From positions 1-64,000 of the forward strand of contig WGGC01000094.1 in NCBI GenBank assembly GCA_015491905.1: a DNA stretch of 64,000 nt, written 5' to 3'. Shown in pieces: positions 19,390 to 27,494 of this stretch. Under the pieces are notes generated by a model. That model was not told the DNA's origin and did not search any database. It saw only the letters and a list, made by a program, of their open reading frames with translations. The stretch is from Bacteroidales bacterium. GTDB taxonomy: Bacteria; Bacteroidota; Bacteroidia; Bacteroidales; F082. Numbering within the stretch: position 1 is the stretch's first letter; every line of letters starts with the position of its first letter. The position numbers and the translations under genes are program-made.

Positions 19390-19972
19390 TAATATGGAAA
19401 AAAAATACTTTTGTCACGAAACAGCAGTAATAGATCATGGCTGTAAAATAGGTCAGGGAACTAAAATATGGCATTTTTGCCATATTATGGAAGGTGCAGA
19501 ACTTGGTGAAAACTGTAACCTTGGACAAAATGTTATGGTGGCCTCAGGAGTAAAACTCGGTAGAAATGTTAAAGTGCAAAATAATGTTTCAATTTATACC
19601 GGAGTTATCTGTGAAGATGATGTTTTTCTTGGACCTTCAATGGTATTTACTAATGTTATTAATCCGCGCAGTGGGGTCAACCGAAGAGGACAATATTCTG
19701 AAACTATTGTAAAAAAAGGCGCTTCTATTGGGGCTAATGCTACTATTGTATGCGGGCATAATATTGGTGAATTTGCATTTATTGGAGCTGGTGCTGTTGT
19801 AACAAAAGAAGTAAAGCCATATGCATTGGTTGTAGGGAATCCCGCAAGGCAAATAGGTTGGATGAGTGAATTTGGCCACCGTTTAAAATTTGCTGCCGAT
19901 GGCTTTGCATATTGCCCTGAAAGTGGTGAGAAATATCAACTTTTAAATGAAAGTGTTAAAAAGGTAGGCTAA
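19382..19972 (+). CDS. Left-handed beta-helix acyltransferase, WbpD-like
   Basis: A 196-residue protein of hexapeptide repeats, seen as stretches such as IGQGTKIWHFCHI, LGENCNLGQNVMV and IGANATIVCGHNIGEFAFIGAGAVV. Such enzymes acetylate amino sugars on UDP-sugar precursors in the cytoplasm, using acetyl-CoA. The C-terminal piece FAYCPESGEKYQL is typical of the WbpD group. Its ATG overlaps the end of the aminotransferase gene by eight bases, so the two are translationally coupled; an alternative ATG is at 19394. Confidence 0.87.
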   Translation: MGNNMEKKYFCHETAVIDHGCKIGQGTKIWHFCHIMEGAELGENCNLGQNVMVASGVKLGRNVKVQNNVSIYTGVICEDDVFLGPSMVFTNVINPRSGVNRRGQYSETIVKKGASIGANATIVCGHNIGEFAFIGAGAVVTKEVKPYALVVGNPARQIGWMSEFGHRLKFAADGFAYCPESGEKYQLLNESVKKVG

Positions 19973-20013
19973 ATAACAGCTTATTATAAAACGAAATTTT
20001 TAAAAACAATAAA

Positions 20014-21033
20014 ATGCAAATATTAGTAACAGGAGGAACAGGTTATATTGGGTCTCATACTGTAGTTGAACTGCAAAAAAGGGGCTATGAGGTCATTATT
20101 GTGGATAATCTTTCAAATTCCAGAAGAGAAATTATTGATAATATTGAAAAAATTACCGGAATTAAACCTGTATTGGAAGTTTTTGACCTGGAAGATCGAA
20201 AAAAAACTTCTGATTTTTTTAAAAAATATCCGGATTTAAAGGGGGTTATTCATTTTGCTGCTTTTAAGGCTGTTGGAGAATCTGTAGAAAAACCGTTGAT
20301 GTATTATAGAAACAACTTGGTTTCATTAATAAATATTTTGGAAAGTATGCAGGAAAATGATGTCGAAAATATTGTCTTTTCATCTTCTTGTACTGTTTAC
20401 GGTCAACCTGATCATTTACCGGTTTCTGAAACGGCACCAATTAAAAAAGCCGAATCTCCCTATGGTAACACTAAACAAATTTCCGAAGAGATAATACAGG
20501 ATACAATTAAAGTCTCAAAAATTAATGGTATTGCTTTGCGCTATTTCAACCCTATTGGAGCACATGAGAGTGCCTTAATAGGAGAACTGCCACTTGGAGT
20601 CCCAAATAATTTGGTTCCATTTATTACACAAACTGCGATTGGTATCAGAGATGAACTTAAGATTTTTGGTAATGATTACCCTACTCCTGATGGAACTCCA
20701 ATTCGTGATTATATTCATGTTGTTGATTTAGCTGAAGCCCATGTTATTGCTATAAAACGTATGATTGATGGTAAAATGAAAAATGATTTTGAAGTTTTTA
20801 ATTTGGGAACTGGTACCGGATATTCCGTTTTGGAGGTAGTAAAAGCTTTTGAAAAAGTTTCAGGTGTCAAATTAAAATATAAGATTGTTGGCCGCAGGGA
20901 AGGCGATATTGTTCAGGTATGGGCAGACCCTACTTATTCAAATAAAGAACTTGGATGGAAAGCAAAAAGAAATTTGGAAGAAATGGTTGCTTCTGCATGG
21001 AAATGGGAAAAAGCTTATCGATCAAGAATATAA
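20014..21033 (+). CDS. galE: UDP-glucose 4-epimerase
   Basis: A 339-residue short-chain dehydrogenase-fold epimerase interconverting UDP-glucose and UDP-galactose (or their N-acetyl forms). It has the NAD motif GGTGYIGSH, the catalytic Ser region FSSSCTVYG and the Tyr-x3-Lys pair in SPYGNTKQ, followed by the GalE-type RYFNPIGAHESALIGE. The length is standard. It lies downstream of the wbp-like pair on the same strand with a 41-base gap, so it probably supplies precursors for the same surface polysaccharide. Confidence 0.93.
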   Translation: MQILVTGGTGYIGSHTVVELQKRGYEVIIVDNLSNSRREIIDNIEKITGIKPVLEVFDLEDRKKTSDFFKKYPDLKGVIHFAAFKAVGESVEKPLMYYRNNLVSLINILESMQENDVENIVFSSSCTVYGQPDHLPVSETAPIKKAESPYGNTKQISEEIIQDTIKVSKINGIALRYFNPIGAHESALIGELPLGVPNNLVPFITQTAIGIRDELKIFGNDYPTPDGTPIRDYIHVVDLAEAHVIAIKRMIDGKMKNDFEVFNLGTGTGYSVLEVVKAFEKVSGVKLKYKIVGRREGDIVQVWADPTYSNKELGWKAKRNLEEMVASAWKWEKAYRSRI

Positions 21034-21072
21034 AGTAAAATAATTAGTTTTTAGAAAAAGAAGTATAGCTTT

Positions 21073-22131
21073 ATGGAAAAGAAGAAAATTTTAATTACCG
21101 GTGGTGCCGGGTTTATTGGTTCTCATGTGGTTCGGTTATTTGTTAATAAATACCCCTCTTATTTAATTTATAACCTTGATAAACTGACTTATGCCGGAAA
21201 CCTGGAAAACCTGAAAGATGTAGAAAATAAATCAAATTATAAATTTATTTTGGGTGACATTGCAGATGAGAAATTTATTTATGATCTGTTTTCCAAAGAA
21301 CAATTTGACGGAGTTATTCATTTAGCTGCCGAATCACATGTTGACAGATCTATTACTAACCCTAACGAGTTTGTGATTACCAATGTTATCGGAACAGTTA
21401 ATTTGTTAAATGCAACTAACAATATATGGAAAGATAACAAAAAAGGTAAACGGTTTTATCATGTGTCTACAGATGAGGTATATGGTTCACTTGGGGAAAC
21501 AGGATATTTTACTGAGCAAACAGCCTATGACCCTCACAGTCCTTATTCTGCATCTAAAGCGAGTTCTGACCATTTTGTCAGGGCTTATCACGATACATAT
21601 GGCTTGCCTGTGATAATTTCAAACTGCTCTAATAATTATGGGCCTTATCAGTTTCCTGAAAAATTAATTCCTCTATTTATAAATAATATTCGAAATAATA
21701 AGCCTTTGCCTGTTTACGGTAAGGGAGTAAATATTAGAGATTGGCTTTATGTAGAAGATCATGCTGTAGCTATTGATGAAATATATCATAGGGGAGAGGA
21801 TGGCGAAACATTTAACATCGGTGGTCATAACGAATGGAAAAATATTGATTTGATAAAATTACTTTGTAAGGTAATGGATAATAAATTAAATCGTGAACCC
21901 GGAACATCCGAAAAATTAATTACTTATGTAACAGATAGGGCGGGCCATGATTTGAGATATGCTATTGATTCATCGAAATTACAGAAAAAACTTGGGTGGA
22001 AACCCAGCCTTCAGTTTGAAGAAGGTATTGAAAAAACGGTTAGTTGGTATCTTAATAATAAAGAATGGTTGGATAATGTAACTTCCGGAAATTATCAGAA
22101 ATATTACGAAAAAATGTATTCTAACAGGTAA
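21073..22131 (+). CDS. rfbB: dTDP-glucose 4,6-dehydratase
   Basis: A 352-residue extended short-chain dehydrogenase, the second step of dTDP-rhamnose and related deoxysugar synthesis. It has GGAGFIGSHVVRLF for NAD, HLAAESHVDRSI, the catalytic Asp-Glu in STDEVYG and the Tyr-x3-Lys in YSASKASSDH, plus NCSNNYGPYQFPEKLIPL, which is diagnostic of RfbB/RmlB. The partner genes rfbA, rfbC and rfbD are not in the window. Probably co-transcribed with galE, 39 bases upstream. Confidence 0.93.
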   Translation: MEKKKILITGGAGFIGSHVVRLFVNKYPSYLIYNLDKLTYAGNLENLKDVENKSNYKFILGDIADEKFIYDLFSKEQFDGVIHLAAESHVDRSITNPNEFVITNVIGTVNLLNATNNIWKDNKKGKRFYHVSTDEVYGSLGETGYFTEQTAYDPHSPYSASKASSDHFVRAYHDTYGLPVIISNCSNNYGPYQFPEKLIPLFINNIRNNKPLPVYGKGVNIRDWLYVEDHAVAIDEIYHRGEDGETFNIGGHNEWKNIDLIKLLCKVMDNKLNREPGTSEKLITYVTDRAGHDLRYAIDSSKLQKKLGWKPSLQFEEGIEKTVSWYLNNKEWLDNVTSGNYQKYYEKMYSNR

Positions 22132-22312
22132 ATTATATTTAATTTAGGAATCTGAATTTTTAATTTATTGGACAATAGTAATTTACATATATTTTAAATG
22201 ATAAAAAAAAGAGTGGGGAATAAGTGAAAAAAAAATGAAATTCATTTGAATATTTAAAAAAATATTCCGTTCTTTGCACTCCAATTTTCGCAATAGAATA
22301 AAAAGAGTAACC

Positions 22313-22552
22313 ATGTCAAGAATTTGTCAGATAACAGGAAAAAAAGTGATAACAGGAAATAACGTATCACACTCTCATATTAAAACAAAAAGGAAATTTC
22401 ATCCTAACTTGCAAACCAAACGTTTTTTTGTTCCGGAAACCGGTGAATGGGTTACGTTAAGGGTTACTGCTGCAGGTATACGTATTATCAATAAAAAAGG
22501 AATTTTTAATGCCTTAAAAGAAGCCAAAGAAAAAGGTTTTTATAAGGTTTAA
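22313..22552 (+). CDS. rpmB: 50S ribosomal protein L28
   Basis: A 79-residue basic protein beginning MSRICQITGKK, with the L28 features NNVSHSHIKTKRKFHPNLQ and KRFFVPETGEWVTLRV. I chose the ATG at 22313; an in-frame ORF extends 13 codons upstream but lacks L28 similarity. It is followed at once by a terminator, so it is monocistronic here. In many Bacteroidota rpmG and a DUF4295 gene follow; they are absent from this window. Confidence 0.95.
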   Translation: MSRICQITGKKVITGNNVSHSHIKTKRKFHPNLQTKRFFVPETGEWVTLRVTAAGIRIINKKGIFNALKEAKEKGFYKV

Positions 22553-22574
22553 AATTAATTTATTTATAGTCATA

Positions 22575-22610
22575 AAAAAAAGGTTGGTCAATTAAGTCCA
22601 ACCTTTTTTT
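22575..22610. terminator. Terminator between rpmB and the adenylate kinase gene
   Basis: Stem AGGTTGG (22581-22587) / CCAACCT (22598-22604), with a run of A before and T after. It can act on rpmB (plus) and on the convergent minus-strand operon. Confidence 0.85.
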
Positions 22611-22685
22611 GTGCTAAAAAATAAATAACTTCCTAATAAGCAGTCTTTTCGTTAAAAAGAAAAAATCTTCTATAATTTAAAAAAA

Positions 22686-23855
22686 TCAGTAATTTTCTCT
22701 AAATACATCGGAAGTTTTCCTTTTTAACCTTTCAAAAACTTCCTGTTCAGAGCCTTCAGCCTTTATTGAATAATATTTTCCTTGATTTTTATAATACTCA
22801 ATTACCGGTAGGGTTTTTTCTTTATATTGTTCCAACCTGTTTACAATTAATTCTGTTGAATAATCATAAGGCCTGGCTTTTTCTGTTTTAGATCTGGCAG
22901 AGAGTCTTTTGATTGCTTCTAATGTTGAAATCTTCATGTCCACTAATGCAGATACAGATAAATTTTCTCTTTGCAAAAGCCCATCCAAAATATAAGCTTG
23001 TATTAGAGTTCTTGGGAACCCTTTAAATACAAATCCGTTAACATGAGGGTTTTCACTAATCTTACGCTCAATTAGCTGAATCGGAATTTCATCAGGAACA
23101 ATCTCTCCTTTATCCATATATGGCTTTGCCAATTTGCCAATTTCTGTACCATCTTTTATTTCCTGGCGCATAAGTTTTCCTGTTGAAATGTAAACCAGTC
23201 CAAATTCCTGCGCAAGTAAGTTCCCCTGTGTTCCTTTTCCTGATCCTGGTTTCCCAAGTAGCACTATATTATTTTGATTCTTTGTTTTGGTTTTCTCTAT
23301 TATTTCTACAATGCTTTCAAAAATGTCATCTATTTTCCCAACTCCGTTTATAGGAAAATATTTTTCTTTCTTATTGTAAAAGTTAGCTACGGGTTTTGTT
23401 TTATTTTCATATTCCTGAAGACGCACTTTTATAACATCTAAGGTGTCATCAGCTCTGCCTGAATCCTTTGCTCTAAGTAGCAAACGCTCAATAAGTTCAT
23501 CTTCGGGCACCTCCAAACTTATCATACAATTCAATGAGGTGTTCATTCTAAGTAATAATCCTTCTAAAATATATGCTTGAACAGTAGTTCTGGGAAAGCC
23601 ATCAAATAAAATACCGCGACTGTCAGGATTGGTTTTAATTTTTTTCTCAATTAACTGTATTATTAACTCGTCATCAACAAGACCTCCTTTTTCAATTATC
23701 GATTTAGCTTTCATTCCTAAATCAGAGCCTTCTGAAATCTCCGACCTAAGCATATCACCGGTTGAGATGTAAGTAAGGTTATACTTTTTAAGTAATTTTT
23801 TTGATTGGGTGCCTTTTCCGGCTCCTGGAGGGCCAAATAATGCGATATTTAACAT
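22686..23855 (-). CDS. adk: Tandem two-domain adenylate kinase
   Basis: A 389-residue protein holding two adenylate kinase domains; the bacterial norm is a single domain of about 190-215 residues. Domain 1 (1-190) looks active: P-loop GPPGAGKGTQ at 8-17, STGDMLR (Asp34), DGFPRT (Asp85) and GRADD (133-137) in the short-LID form. Domain 2 (about 196-389) keeps the P-loop GKPGSGKGTQ and FPRT, but Asp34 becomes Lys227 (STGKLMR), Asp85 becomes Lys278 (FKGFPRT) and GRADD becomes ARPYD. AMP + ATP to 2 ADP is predicted for domain 1; domain 2 may be a degenerate or regulatory nucleotide-binding unit. It lies 13 bases after hpt and is probably co-transcribed with it. Confidence 0.9.
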   Translation of the reverse strand: MLNIALFGPPGAGKGTQSKKLLKKYNLTYISTGDMLRSEISEGSDLGMKAKSIIEKGGLVDDELIIQLIEKKIKTNPDSRGILFDGFPRTTVQAYILEGLLLRMNTSLNCMISLEVPEDELIERLLLRAKDSGRADDTLDVIKVRLQEYENKTKPVANFYNKKEKYFPINGVGKIDDIFESIVEIIEKTKTKNQNNIVLLGKPGSGKGTQGNLLAQEFGLVYISTGKLMRQEIKDGTEIGKLAKPYMDKGEIVPDEIPIQLIERKISENPHVNGFVFKGFPRTLIQAYILDGLLQRENLSVSALVDMKISTLEAIKRLSARSKTEKARPYDYSTELIVNRLEQYKEKTLPVIEYYKNQGKYYSIKAEGSEQEVFERLKRKTSDVFRENY

Positions 23856-23868
23856 GATTATGAGGTTT

Positions 23869-24408
23869 TTAAGGTATAATCTTATATATGTCCTTTAGAT
23901 TTCTGGCCTGCCCGTTATAATCAAGTCCATAGCCAATAATGAAATCATTAGGAATTTCTATTCCTATATAGTCAATTTTGAATTGCTTTTTGTATGATTT
24001 AGGTTTAAATAGAAGAGTTGCAATTCTTAAGCTGGCAATATTTTTATCTTCTAAATATTCTAATACTTTTTCCATGCTTATTCCAGTATCAACAATATCC
24101 TCTATTAATACAATTGTTCTTCCTTCAATTGATTCATCTAAACCAATAAGTTTTCTGACATTTCCTGTACTTTCAGTGCCTTCATATGAGGCGAATTTAA
24201 TGAATGATATCTCAGCCGGGAAATCCAATTTCTTAAATAAATCTCCGGCAAACATAAATGCACCATTTAATATTACAAGAAATAAAGGGTTCTTTTCAGC
24301 TAAATCTGCCTTTAATTCATTTGCAATTTTTTGAATTGCTTTATCAATTTTATCATGCGAAATGTAAGGTTCGAAATATTTATCTAAGACTTTAATTTGT
24401 GTTGCCAT
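23869..24408 (-). CDS. hpt: Hypoxanthine phosphoribosyltransferase
   Basis: A 179-residue purine-salvage enzyme converting hypoxanthine (or guanine) and PRPP to the nucleotide. It has the PRPP loop VLIEDIVDTGISME, SFIKFASYEGTESTG in the flexible-loop region and FIIGYGLDYNGQARNL near the base pocket. I chose the ATG at 24408, eight codons inside a longer frame, since the family starts close to VLDKYFEPYIS. First gene of the hpt-adk pair and divergent from purE, so purine salvage and de novo genes share one intergenic region. Confidence 0.93.
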   Translation of the reverse strand: MATQIKVLDKYFEPYISHDKIDKAIQKIANELKADLAEKNPLFLVILNGAFMFAGDLFKKLDFPAEISFIKFASYEGTESTGNVRKLIGLDESIEGRTIVLIEDIVDTGISMEKVLEYLEDKNIASLRIATLLFKPKSYKKQFKIDYIGIEIPNDFIIGYGLDYNGQARNLKDIYKIIP

Positions 24409-24666
24409 TATTTTTATCTTAATAGCCAACAAAGATAATAAGTTATCCTTAATTTTTTATGATTGGTATTGAGAATAACTAAGTTTTTCATTTTTTTTAT
24501 AAAAATGCTTGTAAAGCATGTGTTGGAATCCACAATATTAAAAATTAATATTTAGGCTTTTCTTTAGATAAAAACTCATATTGATTTTTAGGGGTTGAAT
24601 GATTATTAAATCTCATAAAAAAATTATTATTTAATAATGAGAAATTTAATATGGCTAATGAAATAT

Positions 24667-24686
24667 GAATTTATAAACATATGAAA
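24667..24686 (+). repeat. Start-region repeat, copy A
   Basis: GAATTTATAAACATATGAAA shares its core TATAAACATATGAAA with copies at 54636-54655 and 54737-54756, and less exactly 53617-53636. TGGCTAATGAAA lies just upstream, as it does in the copy before the superoxide reductase gene. Confidence 0.6.
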
Positions 24687-24734
24687 AATTCAATTACTTT
24701 TGTTCTTAAACATATTTTAATAAAAATTAAATAG
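24681..24734 (+). other. Possible 17-codon leader ORF upstream of purE
   Basis: Translates to a 17-residue peptide, MKNSITFVLKHILIKIK, and ends 12 bases before the purE ATG. Its start context equals that of the superoxide reductase gene. The purE -7 box lies inside it, so it would be translated only from an upstream promoter. It may be a leader peptide or a decayed gene start. Confidence 0.2.
24695..24702 (+). promoter_or_regulatory. -7 box before purE
   Basis: TACTTTTG, 44 bases before the purE ATG; no convincing -33 TTTG at the normal spacing. Confidence 0.45.
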
Positions 24735-24746
24735 TAATCTAAATTT

Positions 24747-25253
24747 ATGAATCCACAAGTAAGTATAATTATGGGTAGTACCTCTGATTTGAAAATAATG
24801 GAGAAGGCTGCTATATTTTTTGATGAAATGCAAATTCCTTTTGAAATACATGCCTTATCAGCGCACAGAACGCCTGAAGCAGTAGAAGAGTTTGCAAGGA
24901 GCGCTTCAGAAAGAGGAATACAAGTAATAATTGCAGGTGCCGGAATGGCTGCTCATCTTCCTGGCGTTATTGCGTCAATGACTTCCCTGCCTGTAATTGG
25001 CGTTCCTATTAGTGCTTCTTTAAAAGGTGTGGATGCTTTGTTAGCTATTGTTCAGATGCCTCCTGGTGTTCCGGTTGCTACTGTTGGAATAGACAACAGT
25101 TTAAATGCTGCAATTTTGGCAGCCCAAATGATGAGTATAAATAATACTTCACTGCAAAAGCATGTGCTGGAATATAAAAATAAATTAAAAGAAAAAATAG
25201 AAAAAGCAAATGAAACACTTTCAGGAATTTCTTATAAATTTAAAACCAATTAG
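24747..25253 (+). CDS. purE: N5-carboxyaminoimidazole ribonucleotide mutase
   Basis: A 168-residue class I PurE that moves the carboxyl group of N5-CAIR to give CAIR in purine synthesis. It has IIMGSTSDLKIM, the catalytic-loop SAHRTPE, IIAGAGMAAHLPGVIAS, and VGIDNSLNAAILAAQMM at the oligomer interface. The length is normal. It appears monocistronic, since the next gene has its own -7 box. PurK is not in the window. Confidence 0.95.
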   Translation: MNPQVSIIMGSTSDLKIMEKAAIFFDEMQIPFEIHALSAHRTPEAVEEFARSASERGIQVIIAGAGMAAHLPGVIASMTSLPVIGVPISASLKGVDALLAIVQMPPGVPVATVGIDNSLNAAILAAQMMSINNTSLQKHVLEYKNKLKEKIEKANETLSGISYKFKTN

Positions 25254-25295
25254 ATATTTGTACAGTTTTTAGAATTAGGGCTTATATATTTTTAT

Positions 25296-25303
25296 TATTT
25301 TTG
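25296..25303 (+). promoter_or_regulatory. -7 box before the DUF4290 gene
   Basis: TATTTTTG, 97 bases before the ATG at 25401, implying a leader of about 90 bases. Confidence 0.4.
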
Positions 25304-25400
25304 TCGAAAAGTTCCTGGACAATAATATTCGCCCAAAACTCAAATATTTATTTAAACTTATAATTTCTGAAATTAGCTTTTTAGGCCAAAGAAAAAATTT

Positions 25401-26024
25401 ATGGAATATAACACTATTAGAAAACATTTAATAATTCCTGAGTATGGAAGGAATATTCAAAAAATGGTTGAATTTGCACTTACTATTGAAGATAGAGATG
25501 AACGTAACCAGTTTGCAAAAATGATTGTGCAGGTAATGGCCAATATGAATACCCAGCTTAAGGATACTAACGACTTTGAGCAAAAGTTATGGGATCATTT
25601 ATATATTATCTCTGATTTTAAATTAGATGTTGATGGACCTTTTCCTAAACCTAACAGAAAAGATGTATACAGTAAACCGGAAAAAGTTCCTTATAGCGAA
25701 GATCATATCAAATTTAAACATTATGGTTTGAACCTTGAAAAAATGATTAAGACCGCTATTGACATGGAAGATGGAGATGAAAAAACCCAATTGGTGAAAT
25801 GGATTGCTAATTATATGAAACGGTCTTATTTAACATGGAACCGGGATTCTGTAACTGATGTTGTTATTTATACTCAATTAAATGAATTAGCAGGTGGGAA
25901 ATTAACATTGAATGTTGAAGATCCATTAATATCGGCAAGTGAAGTGTTACCTTCAGGAAGAAATGCTAAAAAGAAAAAAAATAAAGGTAGCCAAAGAAAG
26001 GTTTATAACAAAAAATATAGATAG
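25401..26024 (+). CDS. DUF4290 family protein
   Basis: A 207-residue soluble protein of a Bacteroidota-specific family, DUF4290, of unknown function. It has two similar helical halves: IIPEYGRNIQKMVEFALTIED (about 11-31) and FKHYGLNLEKMIKTAIDMED (about 113-132), suggesting an internal duplication. The C-terminus is a lysine-rich tail (RNAKKKKNKGSQRK) that could bind nucleic acid or be disordered. No signal peptide. It lies nine bases before murA; the same neighbourhood recurs in the phylum, so a link to envelope growth is possible but untested. Confidence 0.85.
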   Translation: MEYNTIRKHLIIPEYGRNIQKMVEFALTIEDRDERNQFAKMIVQVMANMNTQLKDTNDFEQKLWDHLYIISDFKLDVDGPFPKPNRKDVYSKPEKVPYSEDHIKFKHYGLNLEKMIKTAIDMEDGDEKTQLVKWIANYMKRSYLTWNRDSVTDVVIYTQLNELAGGKLTLNVEDPLISASEVLPSGRNAKKKKNKGSQRKVYNKKYR

Positions 26025-26033
26025 ATGTAAGTT

Positions 26034-27338
26034 ATGGGTTCATTTAAAATTATTGGAGGAAAAGAACTTATTGGTTCAATAAAACCACAAGGTGCAAAAA
26101 ATGAAGCCCTTCAAATTATTTGTGCTACCCTGTTAACATCATATGAAGTTATTTTAAATAACATTCCTGATATAAGGGATGTTAATAAATTGATTGAACT
26201 TTTAATTGGTTTAGGAGTTCGTGTTGAAAAAATTTCTGCCGATAGCTATAAATTTAAGGCAGACTCCATCGATTTACAATACCTGCATTCAGACGATTTT
26301 TCTTCAAAAGCAAGCAGCTTAAGAGGAAGTATAATGATCCTTGGGCCTTTGTTGGCTCGGTTCGGGAAAGGTGTAATTCCTCAACCGGGCGGTGATAAAA
26401 TTGGAAGAAGAAGACTGGATACCCATTTCAATGGATTGGAAAAATTAGGCGCATCATTTAATTATGACGAAGTTGCTAAACGGTTTGACGTTTCTGCAAA
26501 AAAATTAAAAGGAGCATATATGCTCCTTGAAGAAGCATCAGTTACTGGAACAGCAAATATTCTAATGGCAGCTGTTCTTGCTAAAGGGAAAACAACTATT
26601 TTTAATGCTGCATGTGAACCTTATCTTGTTCAATTAAGTAAGATGCTTATTCGTATGGGTGCTAAAATTCAGGGTGTTGGCTCTAATCTCCTGGTTGTTG
26701 AAGGGGTGGGCTCATTAAATGGTACATCGCATACTATGCTTGCTGATATGATAGAAGTAGGTAGTTTCATTGGAATGGCGGCAATGACAAAATCTACGCT
26801 TACCATTAAAAATGTGTCGATGATGGATTTGGGATTAATTCCAAATATTTTTAGAAACCTGGGTATTAATGTTGAACAGGACGCAAAGGATATTGTTGTT
26901 CCCGCAAAAGAACATTATAAAATAAAGACTTTTATAGATGGTTCTATAATGACTATTGCAGATGCTCCCTGGCCAGGCTTTACTCCTGATTTGATAAGTA
27001 TTATATTGGTTGTTGCAACACAAGCAGACGGTAGTGTACTTGTTCACCAGAAAATGTTTGAAAGCAGACTTTTCTTTGTGGATAAACTAATTGATATGGG
27101 AGCAAGAATTATACTTTGTGATCCACACCGTGCTACCGTTATCGGATTAAACAGATCTCAACCATTGCGAGGAATTAAAATGACCAGTCCGGATATCCGT
27201 GCAGGTGTTGCTTTACTTATTGCTGCTCTTTCAGCCGAAGGTACCAGTATTATTGATAATATTGAACAAATTGACCGGGGATATCAGTTTATTGAAGCAA
27301 GGTTAAAAGCATTAGGTGCTGATATAAACAGAATTTAA
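26034..27338 (+). CDS. murA: UDP-N-acetylglucosamine 1-carboxyvinyltransferase
   Basis: A 434-residue EPSP-synthase-fold enzyme of the first committed peptidoglycan step, transferring enolpyruvate from PEP to UDP-GlcNAc. It has GSIKPQGAKNEALQ (catalytic Lys22-Asn23), a loop reading PGGDKIGRRRLDTH, and C-terminal GYQFIEARLKALGAD. The residue equal to E. coli Cys115, the fosfomycin target, is Asp121. Asp at this site, as in mycobacterial and chlamydial MurA, keeps activity and gives fosfomycin insensitivity. Coupled to the DUF4290 gene nine bases upstream. Confidence 0.95.
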   Translation: MGSFKIIGGKELIGSIKPQGAKNEALQIICATLLTSYEVILNNIPDIRDVNKLIELLIGLGVRVEKISADSYKFKADSIDLQYLHSDDFSSKASSLRGSIMILGPLLARFGKGVIPQPGGDKIGRRRLDTHFNGLEKLGASFNYDEVAKRFDVSAKKLKGAYMLLEEASVTGTANILMAAVLAKGKTTIFNAACEPYLVQLSKMLIRMGAKIQGVGSNLLVVEGVGSLNGTSHTMLADMIEVGSFIGMAAMTKSTLTIKNVSMMDLGLIPNIFRNLGINVEQDAKDIVVPAKEHYKIKTFIDGSIMTIADAPWPGFTPDLISIILVVATQADGSVLVHQKMFESRLFFVDKLIDMGARIILCDPHRATVIGLNRSQPLRGIKMTSPDIRAGVALLIAALSAEGTSIIDNIEQIDRGYQFIEARLKALGADINRI

Positions 27339-27413
27339 CCTCCAAATATTAACATACTTTGCATTTTTACACTGATTTTTCAGGATAGTAGTCGGGAATA
27401 TTGACAGGCTTTA

Positions 27414-27421
27414 TATCTTTG
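27414..27421 (+). promoter_or_regulatory. -7 box before grpE-dnaJ
   Basis: TATCTTTG, 73 bases before the grpE ATG. A TTGACA occurs at 27401-27406 but too close to be a -33 element. No CIRCE-type inverted repeat was noticed. Confidence 0.5.
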
Positions 27422-27494
27422 CTGTCAATTTGACTGCAATATAGTTATGGCAAATAAATTGCATTAATTATTTGAATTTAAAAGTTAAAGCGAA

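Larger units (their letters stand above)
24409..24746. other. Divergent hpt-purE intergenic region
   Basis: A 338-base non-coding region. It contains AT-rich inverted repeats (ATTATT/AATAAT near 24620-24640, within CTCAT/ATGAG). It also has the motif TGGCTAATGAAA (24652-24663), a copy of the start-region repeat at 24667-24686, and the purE -7 box at 24695-24702. A 17-codon frame starts at 24681. No known riboswitch was recognised. Confidence 0.5.

Noticed and set aside
22313..22552. A longer L28 start at 22274
   Set aside because: The 13 extra codons do not resemble L28 and the internal ATG matches the family start exactly.
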